Positions 42,768-51,307 of a stretch of DNA of 53,432 nucleotides are shown piece by piece. Made by a program: the position numbers and the translations under genes. Source of the stretch: Salinivirgaceae bacterium (GTDB lineage Bacteria > Bacteroidota > Bacteroidia > Bacteroidales > SZUA-534); contig JAUXEM010000004.1 in the NCBI GenBank assembly GCA_030620515.1, positions 1 through 53,432 of the forward strand, written 5' to 3'. The first letter of the stretch is position 1. Each line of letters begins with the position of its first letter. The notes under the pieces were generated by a model. That model had not been told where the DNA came from and did not search any database. It saw only the letters and a program-made list of their open reading frames with translations.

Positions 42768-44180
42768 TTAAATATTCTTATTCAACAAAATATATTTTAA
42801 CTTATTGATTTGATTTCTTTTGAAGGATATAAATAAAAAACCACTACAAGCAAACATATATAGAACATTAATTATAAAATAATTTTCATCAAGTATAAAT
42901 TCTCTAAACAATACAAATAGAATAGATGAGACTGCAAATAATATCAAACGAAGATCAACTAATATTGTATTAAAATACTTTATTGTAAATACAAAATATA
43001 AGGTAAACAATACAAAATGTGTAAACATGCTAACATACGATGCTCCTACATACCCAAATTCAGGAATGATGAAAAAATTAAGAATTAAATTTACGACAAG
43101 AGTAACAAACACAATAAGTACTCTTATGTTTTGATGATTAGAAATAGTAAGTAATACGGCATAAACAACCGAAAATACTCTAAAAAGCAAAACAAAACTT
43201 AATGGAATGGTTAATGAAATTGAAGCACTATATTTCTCAGAATATAATAAAGTTACGATATCATTAGAAAAAAGGTTAATGAAAACAAATAGTAAAATAC
43301 CAATAGAAGCAATCGCTTTATTTATAAGTAATGCCTCCATCTTAAATTTAAATAAGTCTTTAGGAAATAATTTAGCTAGATATGGTAAAAATACATTATT
43401 GAATAAATCCGTAAAAATCAATAATAATAAAATAATTTTAAAAAATGCAGAATACAATGCTAAAGCCTCATTTCCTACATAATAAGCAATCAATTGCGTG
43501 TCAATTAATAGATAGAATATGCCAATAATATAGTGGGCTCCAAATGAGAATGAATTAATAAATAGATAGCGTTGAATTTCTTTGTTAATTTGTATTTTAA
43601 ATTTAAATTTTGAACCATAAATAGAAGTCAATACTATTAACTGTAAGAATCTTACTAATAATAATCCATATGCAATAAATAAAACATCTAACTTAAATAA
43701 ATAATATATTATAACTAGAATAATTAAACTTGCTGTATAGAATAAAGCTAACCAGCTTTCTATCTTAAACATATTTTTCGCTCGGAAAATTGCGAAAAAA
43801 TACGTTGTATTTGAAGTAATTATCGCATTTACAACAAAGATAATCCCAATTGTAAGATTATTTCCTGAATATAATAATAATAGATATACAAGCCCTCCAA
43901 TTAATGATAATATTGAAAAACCTACTTTTTGTATAAGGGTATTTATAACATAATCACTAAAACTAAATCTATCTTGAGGAATATCTCGTTGTGCCATCAA
44001 AGAAAATCCAAATTCCGCAATAACAGATAATAGCCCTGCAAGAGAGACTCCAAAAGAAAGCAATCCAAAATCTTCTAAACTCATTAATCTAGCAAGTATT
44101 ATATAAATAACACTACCAGATACAATCCGACTTAAAAATGTGAATAAAGATAGTCCTATGTTCTTTGCTAACGACGCCAT
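42768..44180 (-). CDS. polysaccharide flippase (Wzx type), first copy
   Basis: The 470-residue membrane protein has 12-14 hydrophobic segments. The start SLAKNIGLSLFTFLSRIVSGSVIYIILAR and the following LMSLEDFGLLSFGVSLAGLLSVIAEFG are typical of the Polysacc_synt/RfbX group. It exports lipid-linked repeat units across the inner membrane. It lies between the CBM-bearing polymerase and the CDP-glycerol-transferase-like gene. Confidence 0.88.
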   Translation of the reverse strand: MASLAKNIGLSLFTFLSRIVSGSVIYIILARLMSLEDFGLLSFGVSLAGLLSVIAEFGFSLMAQRDIPQDRFSFSDYVINTLIQKVGFSILSLIGGLVYLLLLYSGNNLTIGIIFVVNAIITSNTTYFFAIFRAKNMFKIESWLALFYTASLIILVIIYYLFKLDVLFIAYGLLLVRFLQLIVLTSIYGSKFKFKIQINKEIQRYLFINSFSFGAHYIIGIFYLLIDTQLIAYYVGNEALALYSAFFKIILLLLIFTDLFNNVFLPYLAKLFPKDLFKFKMEALLINKAIASIGILLFVFINLFSNDIVTLLYSEKYSASISLTIPLSFVLLFRVFSVVYAVLLTISNHQNIRVLIVFVTLVVNLILNFFIIPEFGYVGASYVSMFTHFVLFTLYFVFTIKYFNTILVDLRLILFAVSSILFVLFREFILDENYFIINVLYMFACSGFLFISFKRNQINKLKYILLNKNI

Positions 44181-44191
44181 ATCAAATATAA

Positions 44192-45364
44192 TTATAACAT
44201 AGAGATTTCTTTCATCAACCTTTTTGAGTTATCTCCGTGATGAAATTCATTATATAAATTCTTTCTTTGTTGATAAATTTCATCATTAAGAATTCTATCT
44301 CTAACTGAAACCAACAATTCAAGTACCTGTCTCCAATTAGTTGCAACTAAACCACATTCAATATCATCATAACTGAAATATAATTCTCGAGTATCTAAAA
44401 GGTAAGCATCTATATCAAACGGTGCTAGAATAATTGGTTTGTTTGTTAATAAAAAATCAAAATAAACTCCTGAATAATCAGTGATTAATACATCAACATC
44501 TTTTAGCAAATCATTTAATTCAAAATCATATTTATCTGTTAAATGAATAATACGCTTATTATTAGTTTTCTTTCCGATATACTTATCAATATAATGTCCC
44601 TTTGATATTAAAATTGAATTGCTTTTTATTAAATATTGGCTCCACTCATTTTCATCAAATCCAAAGCTATTGAAAGGTCTAAAATTATCATTCTCCGATC
44701 TGAATGTTGGCAGATAAAAAATCTTTGTCGGTTTATTAAATTTCACATCCCATTTTTCTACTAATGGGTGCAGTTCTTTTTCAAAAAGCAGATCACATCT
44801 AGGATATCCGGATAAAATCACTTTCTCAAATGGAATATCAAATGCAGAACTTAACTTATGGCTAAAAGTCTGTGCTGTAGATACAACAAAAAGATTTCGA
44901 TTACCTCCAATAAATGGATATACATATTTAATTATCCATTTATCAATAAGTGAGTAATTTGCAAATTTATTGTCCCAACCAATTTTTTTCATAGGTGCAC
45001 CATGCCATATATTAATTAATTTAGCACCATTAATAAACAATCTATTAACATCAACATTTCCATTACTAAAAATTACTTTTCCAGCAATAAGCGAGTACCA
45101 TATTCCCTTCAAGCTATGCACAAATTGAACATTATTTTTCTTGGTCTTTAGTTTCTGAAATACATTGTTGTTTTTAGTAAGCCAGATTACTTTAATCTCA
45201 GGATTGTTTTTTATAATATACTCAAAAATAACTTTTGAATTATCTGCATATTTCTCACCATACCAAGCACCAAACACCCATATATTTTTATTTCTAGGAA
45301 TCATTTTTTGAATCCACCAAAAAGGAATGAAAAGTGTATATAAAATATATTTAAATATTTTCAT
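44192..45364 (-). CDS. CDP-glycerol glycerophosphotransferase-like protein (TagB/TagF family)
   Basis: The 390-residue GT-B-like transferase has an N-terminal amphipathic/hydrophobic helix (5-20). The conserved WHGAPMKKIGW block (120-130) has the family His121. DVLITDYSGVYFDFLLTNKPIILAPFDIDAYL (about 289-320) is the CDP-binding region. Family members transfer polyol phosphates from CDP-glycerol or CDP-ribitol. Here the upstream genes are PEP mutase plus cytidylyltransferase and phosphonopyruvate decarboxylase, so the donor may be a CMP-phosphonate (CMP-aminoethyl- or hydroxyethyl-phosphonate). That is an inference from context. Confidence 0.83.
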   Translation of the reverse strand: MKIFKYILYTLFIPFWWIQKMIPRNKNIWVFGAWYGEKYADNSKVIFEYIIKNNPEIKVIWLTKNNNVFQKLKTKKNNVQFVHSLKGIWYSLIAGKVIFSNGNVDVNRLFINGAKLINIWHGAPMKKIGWDNKFANYSLIDKWIIKYVYPFIGGNRNLFVVSTAQTFSHKLSSAFDIPFEKVILSGYPRCDLLFEKELHPLVEKWDVKFNKPTKIFYLPTFRSENDNFRPFNSFGFDENEWSQYLIKSNSILISKGHYIDKYIGKKTNNKRIIHLTDKYDFELNDLLKDVDVLITDYSGVYFDFLLTNKPIILAPFDIDAYLLDTRELYFSYDDIECGLVATNWRQVLELLVSVRDRILNDEIYQQRKNLYNEFHHGDNSKRLMKEISML

Positions 45365-45382
45365 AATAATAAAATTCCAAAC

Positions 45383-46510
45383 CTATTTAATTAAAAAGTT
45401 CATAAATCCAATCTTGTTATCTACAGGCAGAATGGTTGGTCTACCTAAATTATCTCGCGAGCCTACTTTTACTTTTATTTCAAGTAGCGAAGGACCTTGC
45501 ACATCAGAAATCGAATTTAATACATTATCTAGTTCAGTTGCAGTAAATACACTTTGAGCATATTTATACCCATTAGCTAATGCTATTTGGGGAATATTGA
45601 TATTGAAACCAACAGTAGGTTGTCCTCCAACAGATTCATGCGCTCCATTATTTATAATAATATGAACTAAATTTTCAGGAGCAGCAGCTCCTACAATTGC
45701 AAGTGCACCCATATGCATTAGTAAAGCTCCATCACCATCTAAACATATAAAGTTCTTTTCTGGCTGACTTATAGCTAAACCAAGTGCAATCTGACTTGAA
45801 TGCCCCATCGATCCAACGGTTAAAAAGTCAGAATGATGAGGCTGATTAAGTTGCTCTCTAATTTCAAATAATTCTCTTGAGGTTTTCCCAGTAGTTGAAA
45901 CAATTATCACATCACCTTTTAATTGTTTTACGATTTGTAAAATGGCATCCTCTCTCGAAAGTTCACAAGAATTAATAATTCCTTCTTTGAGGTTGTATTT
46001 TTCAAAAGTTCCCTTTTTTATTATCAAAGCATGAGGAGCATTGGTTTCTTTAATTTTATTCAATACAATAATTAGTTCTTCATAAGCTTTATCTTCTTCC
46101 ACACTTAAAATAGCATATGGAATATGCATCGCATCCAATAAGTCTAAAGTAACTTCACCTTGGGTAACATGTTGCGGTTCGTCTTTAATTCCAGGCTCCC
46201 CTCTCCAGCCAATCATTAATAATACTGGAATATTATACACCTTTTTATCGGTTAATGATAAAAGAGGGTTAACAGCATTCCCAATTCCTGAGTTCTGCAT
46301 ATAAACCAAAGGTGTATTACCGGTACCCATATGATATCCTGCAGCTAATGCAATAGCATTGCCTTCGTTAGCAGCAATAATATGGTTTGTTTTTGGTGCA
46401 TTATCAGTAATGTATGCGCAGATATCTTTTAATAAAGAGTCAGGTACACCACTATAGAAGTCAACCTTATTTTCTTTTAGCCAGTTAAAAAAGCTTGCTG
46501 GATTAATCAT
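45383..46510 (-). CDS. aepY: phosphonopyruvate decarboxylase
   Basis: TPP-dependent enzyme that decarboxylates phosphonopyruvate to phosphonoacetaldehyde and so pulls the unfavourable PEP mutase reaction forward. It is about 375 residues from the ATG at 46510 (TAATG overlap with the aepX stop). It has YSGVPDSLLKDI (the PPD signature), NEGNAIALAAGYH with the TPP glutamate, and LDGDGALLMHMGALAIVG followed by IIINNGAHESVGGQPT (the GDG...NN TPP-Mg site). A longer start at 46558 would overlap aepX by 49 bases and is less likely. Confidence 0.92.
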   Translation of the reverse strand: MINPASFFNWLKENKVDFYSGVPDSLLKDICAYITDNAPKTNHIIAANEGNAIALAAGYHMGTGNTPLVYMQNSGIGNAVNPLLSLTDKKVYNIPVLLMIGWRGEPGIKDEPQHVTQGEVTLDLLDAMHIPYAILSVEEDKAYEELIIVLNKIKETNAPHALIIKKGTFEKYNLKEGIINSCELSREDAILQIVKQLKGDVIIVSTTGKTSRELFEIREQLNQPHHSDFLTVGSMGHSSQIALGLAISQPEKNFICLDGDGALLMHMGALAIVGAAAPENLVHIIINNGAHESVGGQPTVGFNINIPQIALANGYKYAQSVFTATELDNVLNSISDVQGPSLLEIKVKVGSRDNLGRPTILPVDNKIGFMNFLIK

Positions 46511-47811
46511 TATTTTGTTCCTGGAATTAGTTCTAATATTTCTTTTATTGACAAACATTTATCATTAGCATCAAAAGATCTACCGTTAGATAAAATAGAT
46601 TTCGCTACGTCCACCATTGCAGGGTAGGATGCTCTAAGCATGTGATTAGCATAAATCACAACATTAACTCCCCAATTTGAAAATTCTACTTCTGTAATAT
46701 GATTAAATGTAGAAGGAACAACAATAATTGGTGTTGATGAATTATTTTGACGGAATTTCTCACAGAATTCTTTAATATCGAAACCTGTTTTTTCTTTACT
46801 GTGAATCATGATACCGTCAGCACCAGCTTCCACATAGGCAAACGCACGTTCTAAAGCATCTTCAACAGATTTTCCAAGAATTAAGCTTTCTACACGAGCA
46901 ATAACCATAAAATCATCAGTCACTTGTGCATTTTTACCAGCTTGTATTTTGCTACAAAAATCATCTATAGTATCTTGGGTCTGTGGTACGGCAGTTCCAA
47001 ATAATGAATTCTTTTTCAATCCTGTTTTATCTTCAATAATTACTGCAGATATACCATGGCGTTCTAAAGTACGAACAGTAAATACAAAATGTTCCACTTT
47101 GCCCCCAGTATCACCATCATAGATAATAGGTTTTGTCGTGCATTCTAGTGTGTCATTTAAACCATGCATACGAGTAGTAATATCAACAGCCTCAATGTCA
47201 GGTTTTCCTTTAGAAGTAGAGTCCGTTAAACTACTTGACCACATTCCATCAAATTCCTGTGTAACACCATTAATTTCCACCTTAATGTTTTCAGCAATTA
47301 GTCCAGTTAAACCACTGTGCGATTCTAAGATGCGAACAATCGGTTTAGCCTGAATTAGTCGACGAAGCCTTTTCATTCGTATTTCAGGAGTAGTCCCAAT
47401 CGATTTTAAATTCTCGTTAAGCTGAGTAGAAGAGATGCCTTTAGTGTAAGGAATGTCAATCACTTTTCCTCCCCAGGCTGATATCGTATCGATTACGGCT
47501 TGTCTGGTTTTTTTCTGAATACCTTCTTTCCAATCGTCACCATGAACCACAAAATCAGGTTTCTCAGCTAACAAGTTCGGTACATAATCTAAAGTATTTT
47601 GAGGAATAACTTTTTTAACCCCTTTCAAATTCTCAACAATTAGTTTACGTTGTTTAAAACTCAAAAAAGGGAGTCTTTTATAGCTCGCTATTGCCTCATC
47701 AGTAAGTACACCAACTGTTACTTCACCAAGCTTTGCACCTTCATTAATAATATTTAAATGTCCTGGATGAATTAAATCCGCACTCATTCCGATATATACT
47801 CTTTTACTCAT
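46510..47811 (-). CDS. aepX: PEP mutase fused to an N-terminal cytidylyltransferase
   Basis: Two-domain enzyme of about 433 residues from the ATG at 47811. Residues 1-140 form a nucleotidyltransferase with the HxGH motif ([10 protein letters not shown], about 14-23) and GISST near 125-129. Residues 150-433 are PEP mutase with the diagnostic [10 protein letters not shown] loop (about 260-269) and the metal-site region YDGDTGG (about 231-237). PEP mutase makes the C-P bond of phosphonopyruvate. The fused domain would activate a phosphonate as the CMP ester. PEP mutase and the next gene correspond to AepX and AepY of the B. fragilis aminoethylphosphonate polysaccharide, but no AepZ aminotransferase is seen here. 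The longer start at 47835 is less likely. Confidence 0.9.
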   Translation of the reverse strand: MSKRVYIGMSADLIHPGHLNIINEGAKLGEVTVGVLTDEAIASYKRLPFLSFKQRKLIVENLKGVKKVIPQNTLDYVPNLLAEKPDFVVHGDDWKEGIQKKTRQAVIDTISAWGGKVIDIPYTKGISSTQLNENLKSIGTTPEIRMKRLRRLIQAKPIVRILESHSGLTGLIAENIKVEINGVTQEFDGMWSSSLTDSTSKGKPDIEAVDITTRMHGLNDTLECTTKPIIYDGDTGGKVEHFVFTVRTLERHGISAVIIEDKTGLKKNSLFGTAVPQTQDTIDDFCSKIQAGKNAQVTDDFMVIARVESLILGKSVEDALERAFAYVEAGADGIMIHSKEKTGFDIKEFCEKFRQNNSSTPIIVVPSTFNHITEVEFSNWGVNVVIYANHMLRASYPAMVDVAKSILSNGRSFDANDKCLSIKEILELIPGTK

Positions 47812-47816
47812 AATAA

Positions 47817-48824
47817 TTAATTTTTCAAATACCACTCAATAGTTTTTATAATCCCACTCTCAAAATTCTCATCGGCTTTCCAGTCCAATTCTTGCTCAAT
47901 TTTGGTGGCATCAATGGCATAACGCCTATCGTGTCCAGCTCTATCATGCACAAAAGTAATTTGATCTTTATATGAACCTGATGCTTTAGGTTGCTTTTTA
48001 TCTAAATACTTACAAATGTGATTTACTATATCCAAATTTGTTTTCTCGTTGCGTCCACCAATATTATAGGTTTCTCCTGATCTTCCTTTATGACAAACCA
48101 GATCAATACCAGTACAATGATCTAATACATATAACCAATCACGAATATTTTTACCATCACCATAAATTGGAATATTTTCACCATTTATAGCTTTCTTAAT
48201 AATTACCGGAATTAACTTCTCTCCATGCTGTTTCGGACCATAGTTATTTGAACAGTTACTTGTAGTAACATCCATTCCGTAAGTATGAAAATAGGCACGA
48301 ACTAAAAAGTCTGAACTAGCTTTAGCTGCAGAGTACGGTGAATTAGGTGCATAAGGCGTAACTTCCTCAAATAAACCAGTTTTGCCTAATGTTCCATATA
48401 CCTCATCAGTTGATATATGGTGAAAACGACATTGTTCATATCCCTCTTTATATTCAAAAGGAGCATTCATCCAATACTTACGAGCTACATCTAATAAAGT
48501 AAATGTCCCATTTATATTGGTTTGAATAAATACTTCCGGTCCTGAAATAGAATTATCCACATGCGATTCTGCTGCAAAATGAATTACACCCCTTATATCA
48601 TAGGTTTTAAATAGATATTCAATCAATTCTCTATTACATATATCTCCTTGAACAAAAGTATAACATTCATTATTTTCAATCTCCGAAAGATTATCTAGAT
48701 TTCCAGCATATGTTAATTTATCTAAATTAATTAAATTGTATTCTGCATATTTATTTATAAAATATGGGATAAAATTTGATCCTATGAAACCAGCTCCACC
48801 AGTTACTAATATTGATTTATTCAT
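47817..48824 (-). CDS. rmlB: dTDP-glucose 4,6-dehydratase
   Basis: Extended SDR that oxidises and dehydrates dTDP-glucose to dTDP-4-keto-6-deoxyglucose, the second step to dTDP-rhamnose. About 335 residues. It has [17 protein letters not shown] for [27 protein letters not shown] with the catalytic Asp-Glu, and the active Tyr-x3-Lys in [36 protein letters not shown] is the RmlB hallmark. The start at 48824 overlaps the end of rmlD by 8 bases. Confidence 0.96.
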   Translation of the reverse strand: MNKSILVTGGAGFIGSNFIPYFINKYAEYNLINLDKLTYAGNLDNLSEIENNECYTFVQGDICNRELIEYLFKTYDIRGVIHFAAESHVDNSISGPEVFIQTNINGTFTLLDVARKYWMNAPFEYKEGYEQCRFHHISTDEVYGTLGKTGLFEEVTPYAPNSPYSAAKASSDFLVRAYFHTYGMDVTTSNCSNNYGPKQHGEKLIPVIIKKAINGENIPIYGDGKNIRDWLYVLDHCTGIDLVCHKGRSGETYNIGGRNEKTNLDIVNHICKYLDKKQPKASGSYKDQITFVHDRAGHDRRYAIDATKIEQELDWKADENFESGIIKTIEWYLKN

Positions 48825-49692
48825 TATCATTTATTTTTTTTAAACATTTAACTAGTGAATCTTTCCAATAAGGAATTTCTATTTTGAAATCTTGTTTGAT
48901 CTTTGTTTTATCAAGTACCGAATAATTCGGTCGATTAGCTTTTGTAGGAAATTCTGAACTCCTAACAGGCTGTATTATAGTCTTTATGTCTGAAATTTCT
49001 AAAATTGATTTTGCAAAATCGTACCATGATGCAACGCCTTCATTTGAATAATGATAGACTTTTGGCTCTTTGATATCCTGATTTGTTGATAATATTTGCA
49101 GAATTGACATTGCTAAGTCAGCAGCATATGTCGGAGTACCAATTTGATCGAACACTACTTTTAATTCTTTTCTTTCTTTTGCAACACGTAAAATTGTTTT
49201 CACAAAATTATTCCCAAATGAAGAATATAACCAAGACGTACGAATTATTTGAGCATTTATTGGCAATTTAAATATCTCTTCTTCACCCTTTAGTTTAGAA
49301 AAACCATAATAATTAATAGGATCGGTATTGTCAATTTCTGCATAGGGTGTAAAATTATTCCCTTTAAATACATAATCCGTAGAAACGTGAATTAATTGAC
49401 CCTTTGAATTATACATTACTTTTGCCAAATTTGCTGTAGCTTTTGAATTGATCTTCAATGCTAAATCTTGCTCATCCTCCGCTTTATCAACTGCTGTATA
49501 GGCGGCACAATTTATTATGGTATTTATTTGCTGTTCTTTTACAAAATTTGCTACTGCTTCATAATAGGTAATGTCTAATTCAGCCACATCTGTAAAATGA
49601 AAAGTAAAATCAGTAAAGCTATTGGCAATTTCACGTAATTCGCTACCCAATTGTCCATTACTACCAGTAACTAAAATTATTCTGCTATTCAT
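48817..49692 (-). CDS. rmlD: dTDP-4-dehydrorhamnose reductase
   Basis: Last step to dTDP-L-rhamnose, a NADPH reduction of dTDP-4-keto-L-rhamnose. About 291 residues from the ATG at 49692, which overlaps the rmlC stop by 8 bases. A longer start at 49713 adds seven non-family residues. It has ILVTGSNGQLGSELREI, NCAAYTAVDKAEDE, STDYVFKG and YYGFSKLKGEE with the Tyr-x3-Lys pair. Confidence 0.95.
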   Translation of the reverse strand: MNSRIILVTGSNGQLGSELREIANSFTDFTFHFTDVAELDITYYEAVANFVKEQQINTIINCAAYTAVDKAEDEQDLALKINSKATANLAKVMYNSKGQLIHVSTDYVFKGNNFTPYAEIDNTDPINYYGFSKLKGEEEIFKLPINAQIIRTSWLYSSFGNNFVKTILRVAKERKELKVVFDQIGTPTYAADLAMSILQILSTNQDIKEPKVYHYSNEGVASWYDFAKSILEISDIKTIIQPVRSSEFPTKANRPNYSVLDKTKIKQDFKIEIPYWKDSLVKCLKKINDNE

Positions 49693-50254
49693 ACAAATTT
49701 GTATTAAAATCAAACAATTCTGCTTCTTTGAAACTCACGCCTCTTTTATCCTTTTCAGAAAGCATTAACTTTTTTAAATCAATAGTCCAATCAACATTTA
49801 AATCAGCATCATCAAAATTTATACTTCTTTCTGATTCTGGTGAGTAATAGTTATCACATTTATAACTAAAAATAGCTTCCTCACTTAATACTAAGAAACC
49901 ATGAGCAAAACCTCGAGGAATGAAAAACTGTTTTTTATTTTCATCACTCAAAACAATACTTGCATACTGTCCAAAAGTAGGTGAACCTTTTCTTATATCC
50001 ACAGCTATATCCAAAACTTCACCTTTGATTACTCGAACCAATTTAGATTGAGCATTTGGAGGTAACTGATAATGTAAACCTCTTAAAACACCTTTAGTTG
50101 ACATTGATTCATTATCTTGAACAAACCTTGTCCGTATAACAAGTTCAAAAAAACGTTGCTCATTGAAGGATTCAAAGAAATAACCTCTGCCATCATTAAA
50201 AATTCGAGGTTCTATAATTTTTACATCAGGTATATTTGTTTCAATTACAGTCAT
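49685..50254 (-). CDS. rmlC: dTDP-4-dehydrorhamnose 3,5-epimerase
   Basis: Cupin epimerase, 189 residues. DGRGYFFESFNEQRF (about 22-36), VLRGLHYQLPPNAQSKLVRV (about 57-76) with the catalytic His, and FIPRGFAHGFLVLSEEA (about 110-126) are the family motifs. It converts dTDP-4-keto-6-deoxyglucose to dTDP-4-keto-L-rhamnose. It sits between rmlA (3 bases) and rmlD (overlap). Confidence 0.96.
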   Translation of the reverse strand: MTVIETNIPDVKIIEPRIFNDGRGYFFESFNEQRFFELVIRTRFVQDNESMSTKGVLRGLHYQLPPNAQSKLVRVIKGEVLDIAVDIRKGSPTFGQYASIVLSDENKKQFFIPRGFAHGFLVLSEEAIFSYKCDNYYSPESERSINFDDADLNVDWTIDLKKLMLSEKDKRGVSFKEAELFDFNTNLYE

Positions 50255-50257
50255 TAT

Positions 50258-51130
50258 TTATTCTGTCAAATTTAGTAAATACTGTCCATATCCATTTTTA
50301 CTTAATGGTTTGGCTAGTTCTATTAGCTGTTCTTTGGTTATATAGTTCATAAAATAAGCAATCTCTTCAGGGCATGCTACCTGTAAGCTTGTTCTTTTTT
50401 GAATTGTCTCAATAAAATTACTAGCCTCAATTAAACTTTCATGAGTGCCTGTATCTAACCAAGCAAAACCTCTACCCATCAACTCAACTTTTAAAGAATC
50501 TTGCTTTAGATATTCTTGATTAACTGTAGTTATCTCAAGCTCTCCACGATCAGATGGCTTTATATTTTTTGCAATTTGAACAACATTATTTGGATAAAAA
50601 TACAATCCAACAACTGCATAATTTGATTTAGGATTTTTCGGCTTCTCTTCTATGGAGGATACCTTCCCATTCTCGTCAAATTCTGCAACCCCATAACGGT
50701 CAGGATCATTTACATAATATCCAAACACAGTAGATTTATTATCAACTTCAACATTCTTACGAGCACTGCTCAATAACTCAGGTAATCCGTGGCCGTAAAA
50801 TATATTATCTCCTAAAACAAAACAAACATCATCATCTCCAATAAATTTGTCTCCAATAATAAAAGCTTGAGCAAGTCCATCGGGAGAAGGCTGCTCAGCA
50901 TATTCCAAATTAACTCCCCAATTCTTACCAGACCCCAATAAACGCTTAAACCCAGGTAAATCTTCAGGTGTAGATATAATCAATATATCTTTTATTCCTG
51001 CTAACATTAATGTTGTTAGGGGATAATATATCATTGGTTTATCATAAATAGGTAACAATTGTTTCGATACTCCTTTAGTAATGGGATAAAGTCTCGTACC
51101 ACTTCCTCCTGCTAAAACTATTCCTTTCAT
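50258..51130 (-). CDS. rmlA: glucose-1-phosphate thymidylyltransferase
   Basis: First enzyme of dTDP-rhamnose synthesis, 290 residues. [36 protein letters not shown] is the nucleotide-binding signature, with the catalytic [17 protein letters not shown] gives the metal Asp, and [19 protein letters not shown] the sugar site. It is the first intact gene of the locus. It has a good ribosome site (see 51136-51143) that lies in the remnant of a UDP-sugar dehydrogenase gene. Confidence 0.96.
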   Translation of the reverse strand: MKGIVLAGGSGTRLYPITKGVSKQLLPIYDKPMIYYPLTTLMLAGIKDILIISTPEDLPGFKRLLGSGKNWGVNLEYAEQPSPDGLAQAFIIGDKFIGDDDVCFVLGDNIFYGHGLPELLSSARKNVEVDNKSTVFGYYVNDPDRYGVAEFDENGKVSSIEEKPKNPKSNYAVVGLYFYPNNVVQIAKNIKPSDRGELEITTVNQEYLKQDSLKVELMGRGFAWLDTGTHESLIEASNFIETIQKRTSLQVACPEEIAYFMNYITKEQLIELAKPLSKNGYGQYLLNLTE

Positions 51131-51133
51131 AAT

Positions 51134-51253
51134 CTACCTCCCTATCCCATAATATTTAAAACCAATCTTTTCTAACTTTTCACCATCAAGAATACTTCTA
51201 CCCTCGAAAACAAAAACTGCCTTCATCATATTGTTGTATATTTTTTTATTCAT
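51134..51253 (-). pseudogene. remnant of the C-terminus of a UDP-glucose/GDP-mannose-type dehydrogenase
   Basis: The 39-codon frame reads ...MMKAVFVFEGRSILD...GFKYYGIGR and stop. This is the last beta-strand and tail of Ugd-type dehydrogenases, whose tails read like DGRN..D......GF.Y.GIGR. The rest of the gene is missing. A few more codons (RYFVELGITE) continue upstream until a TGA at about 51286. A second shorter copy lies at 52687-52722. It ends four bases before rmlA. Confidence 0.75.
51136..51143 (-). promoter_or_regulatory. Shine-Dalgarno site of rmlA within the dehydrogenase remnant
   Basis: AGGGAGGT on the minus strand is five bases before the rmlA ATG. It also forms the last codons (GGG AGG TAG) of the dehydrogenase remnant, so the old gene end seems to have kept its role as ribosome site for rmlA. 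Confidence 0.55.
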
Positions 51254-51307
51254 TTCAGTTATTCCTAATTCTACAAAATACCTTTTTCAATAAGAATACA
51301 TTCACTA

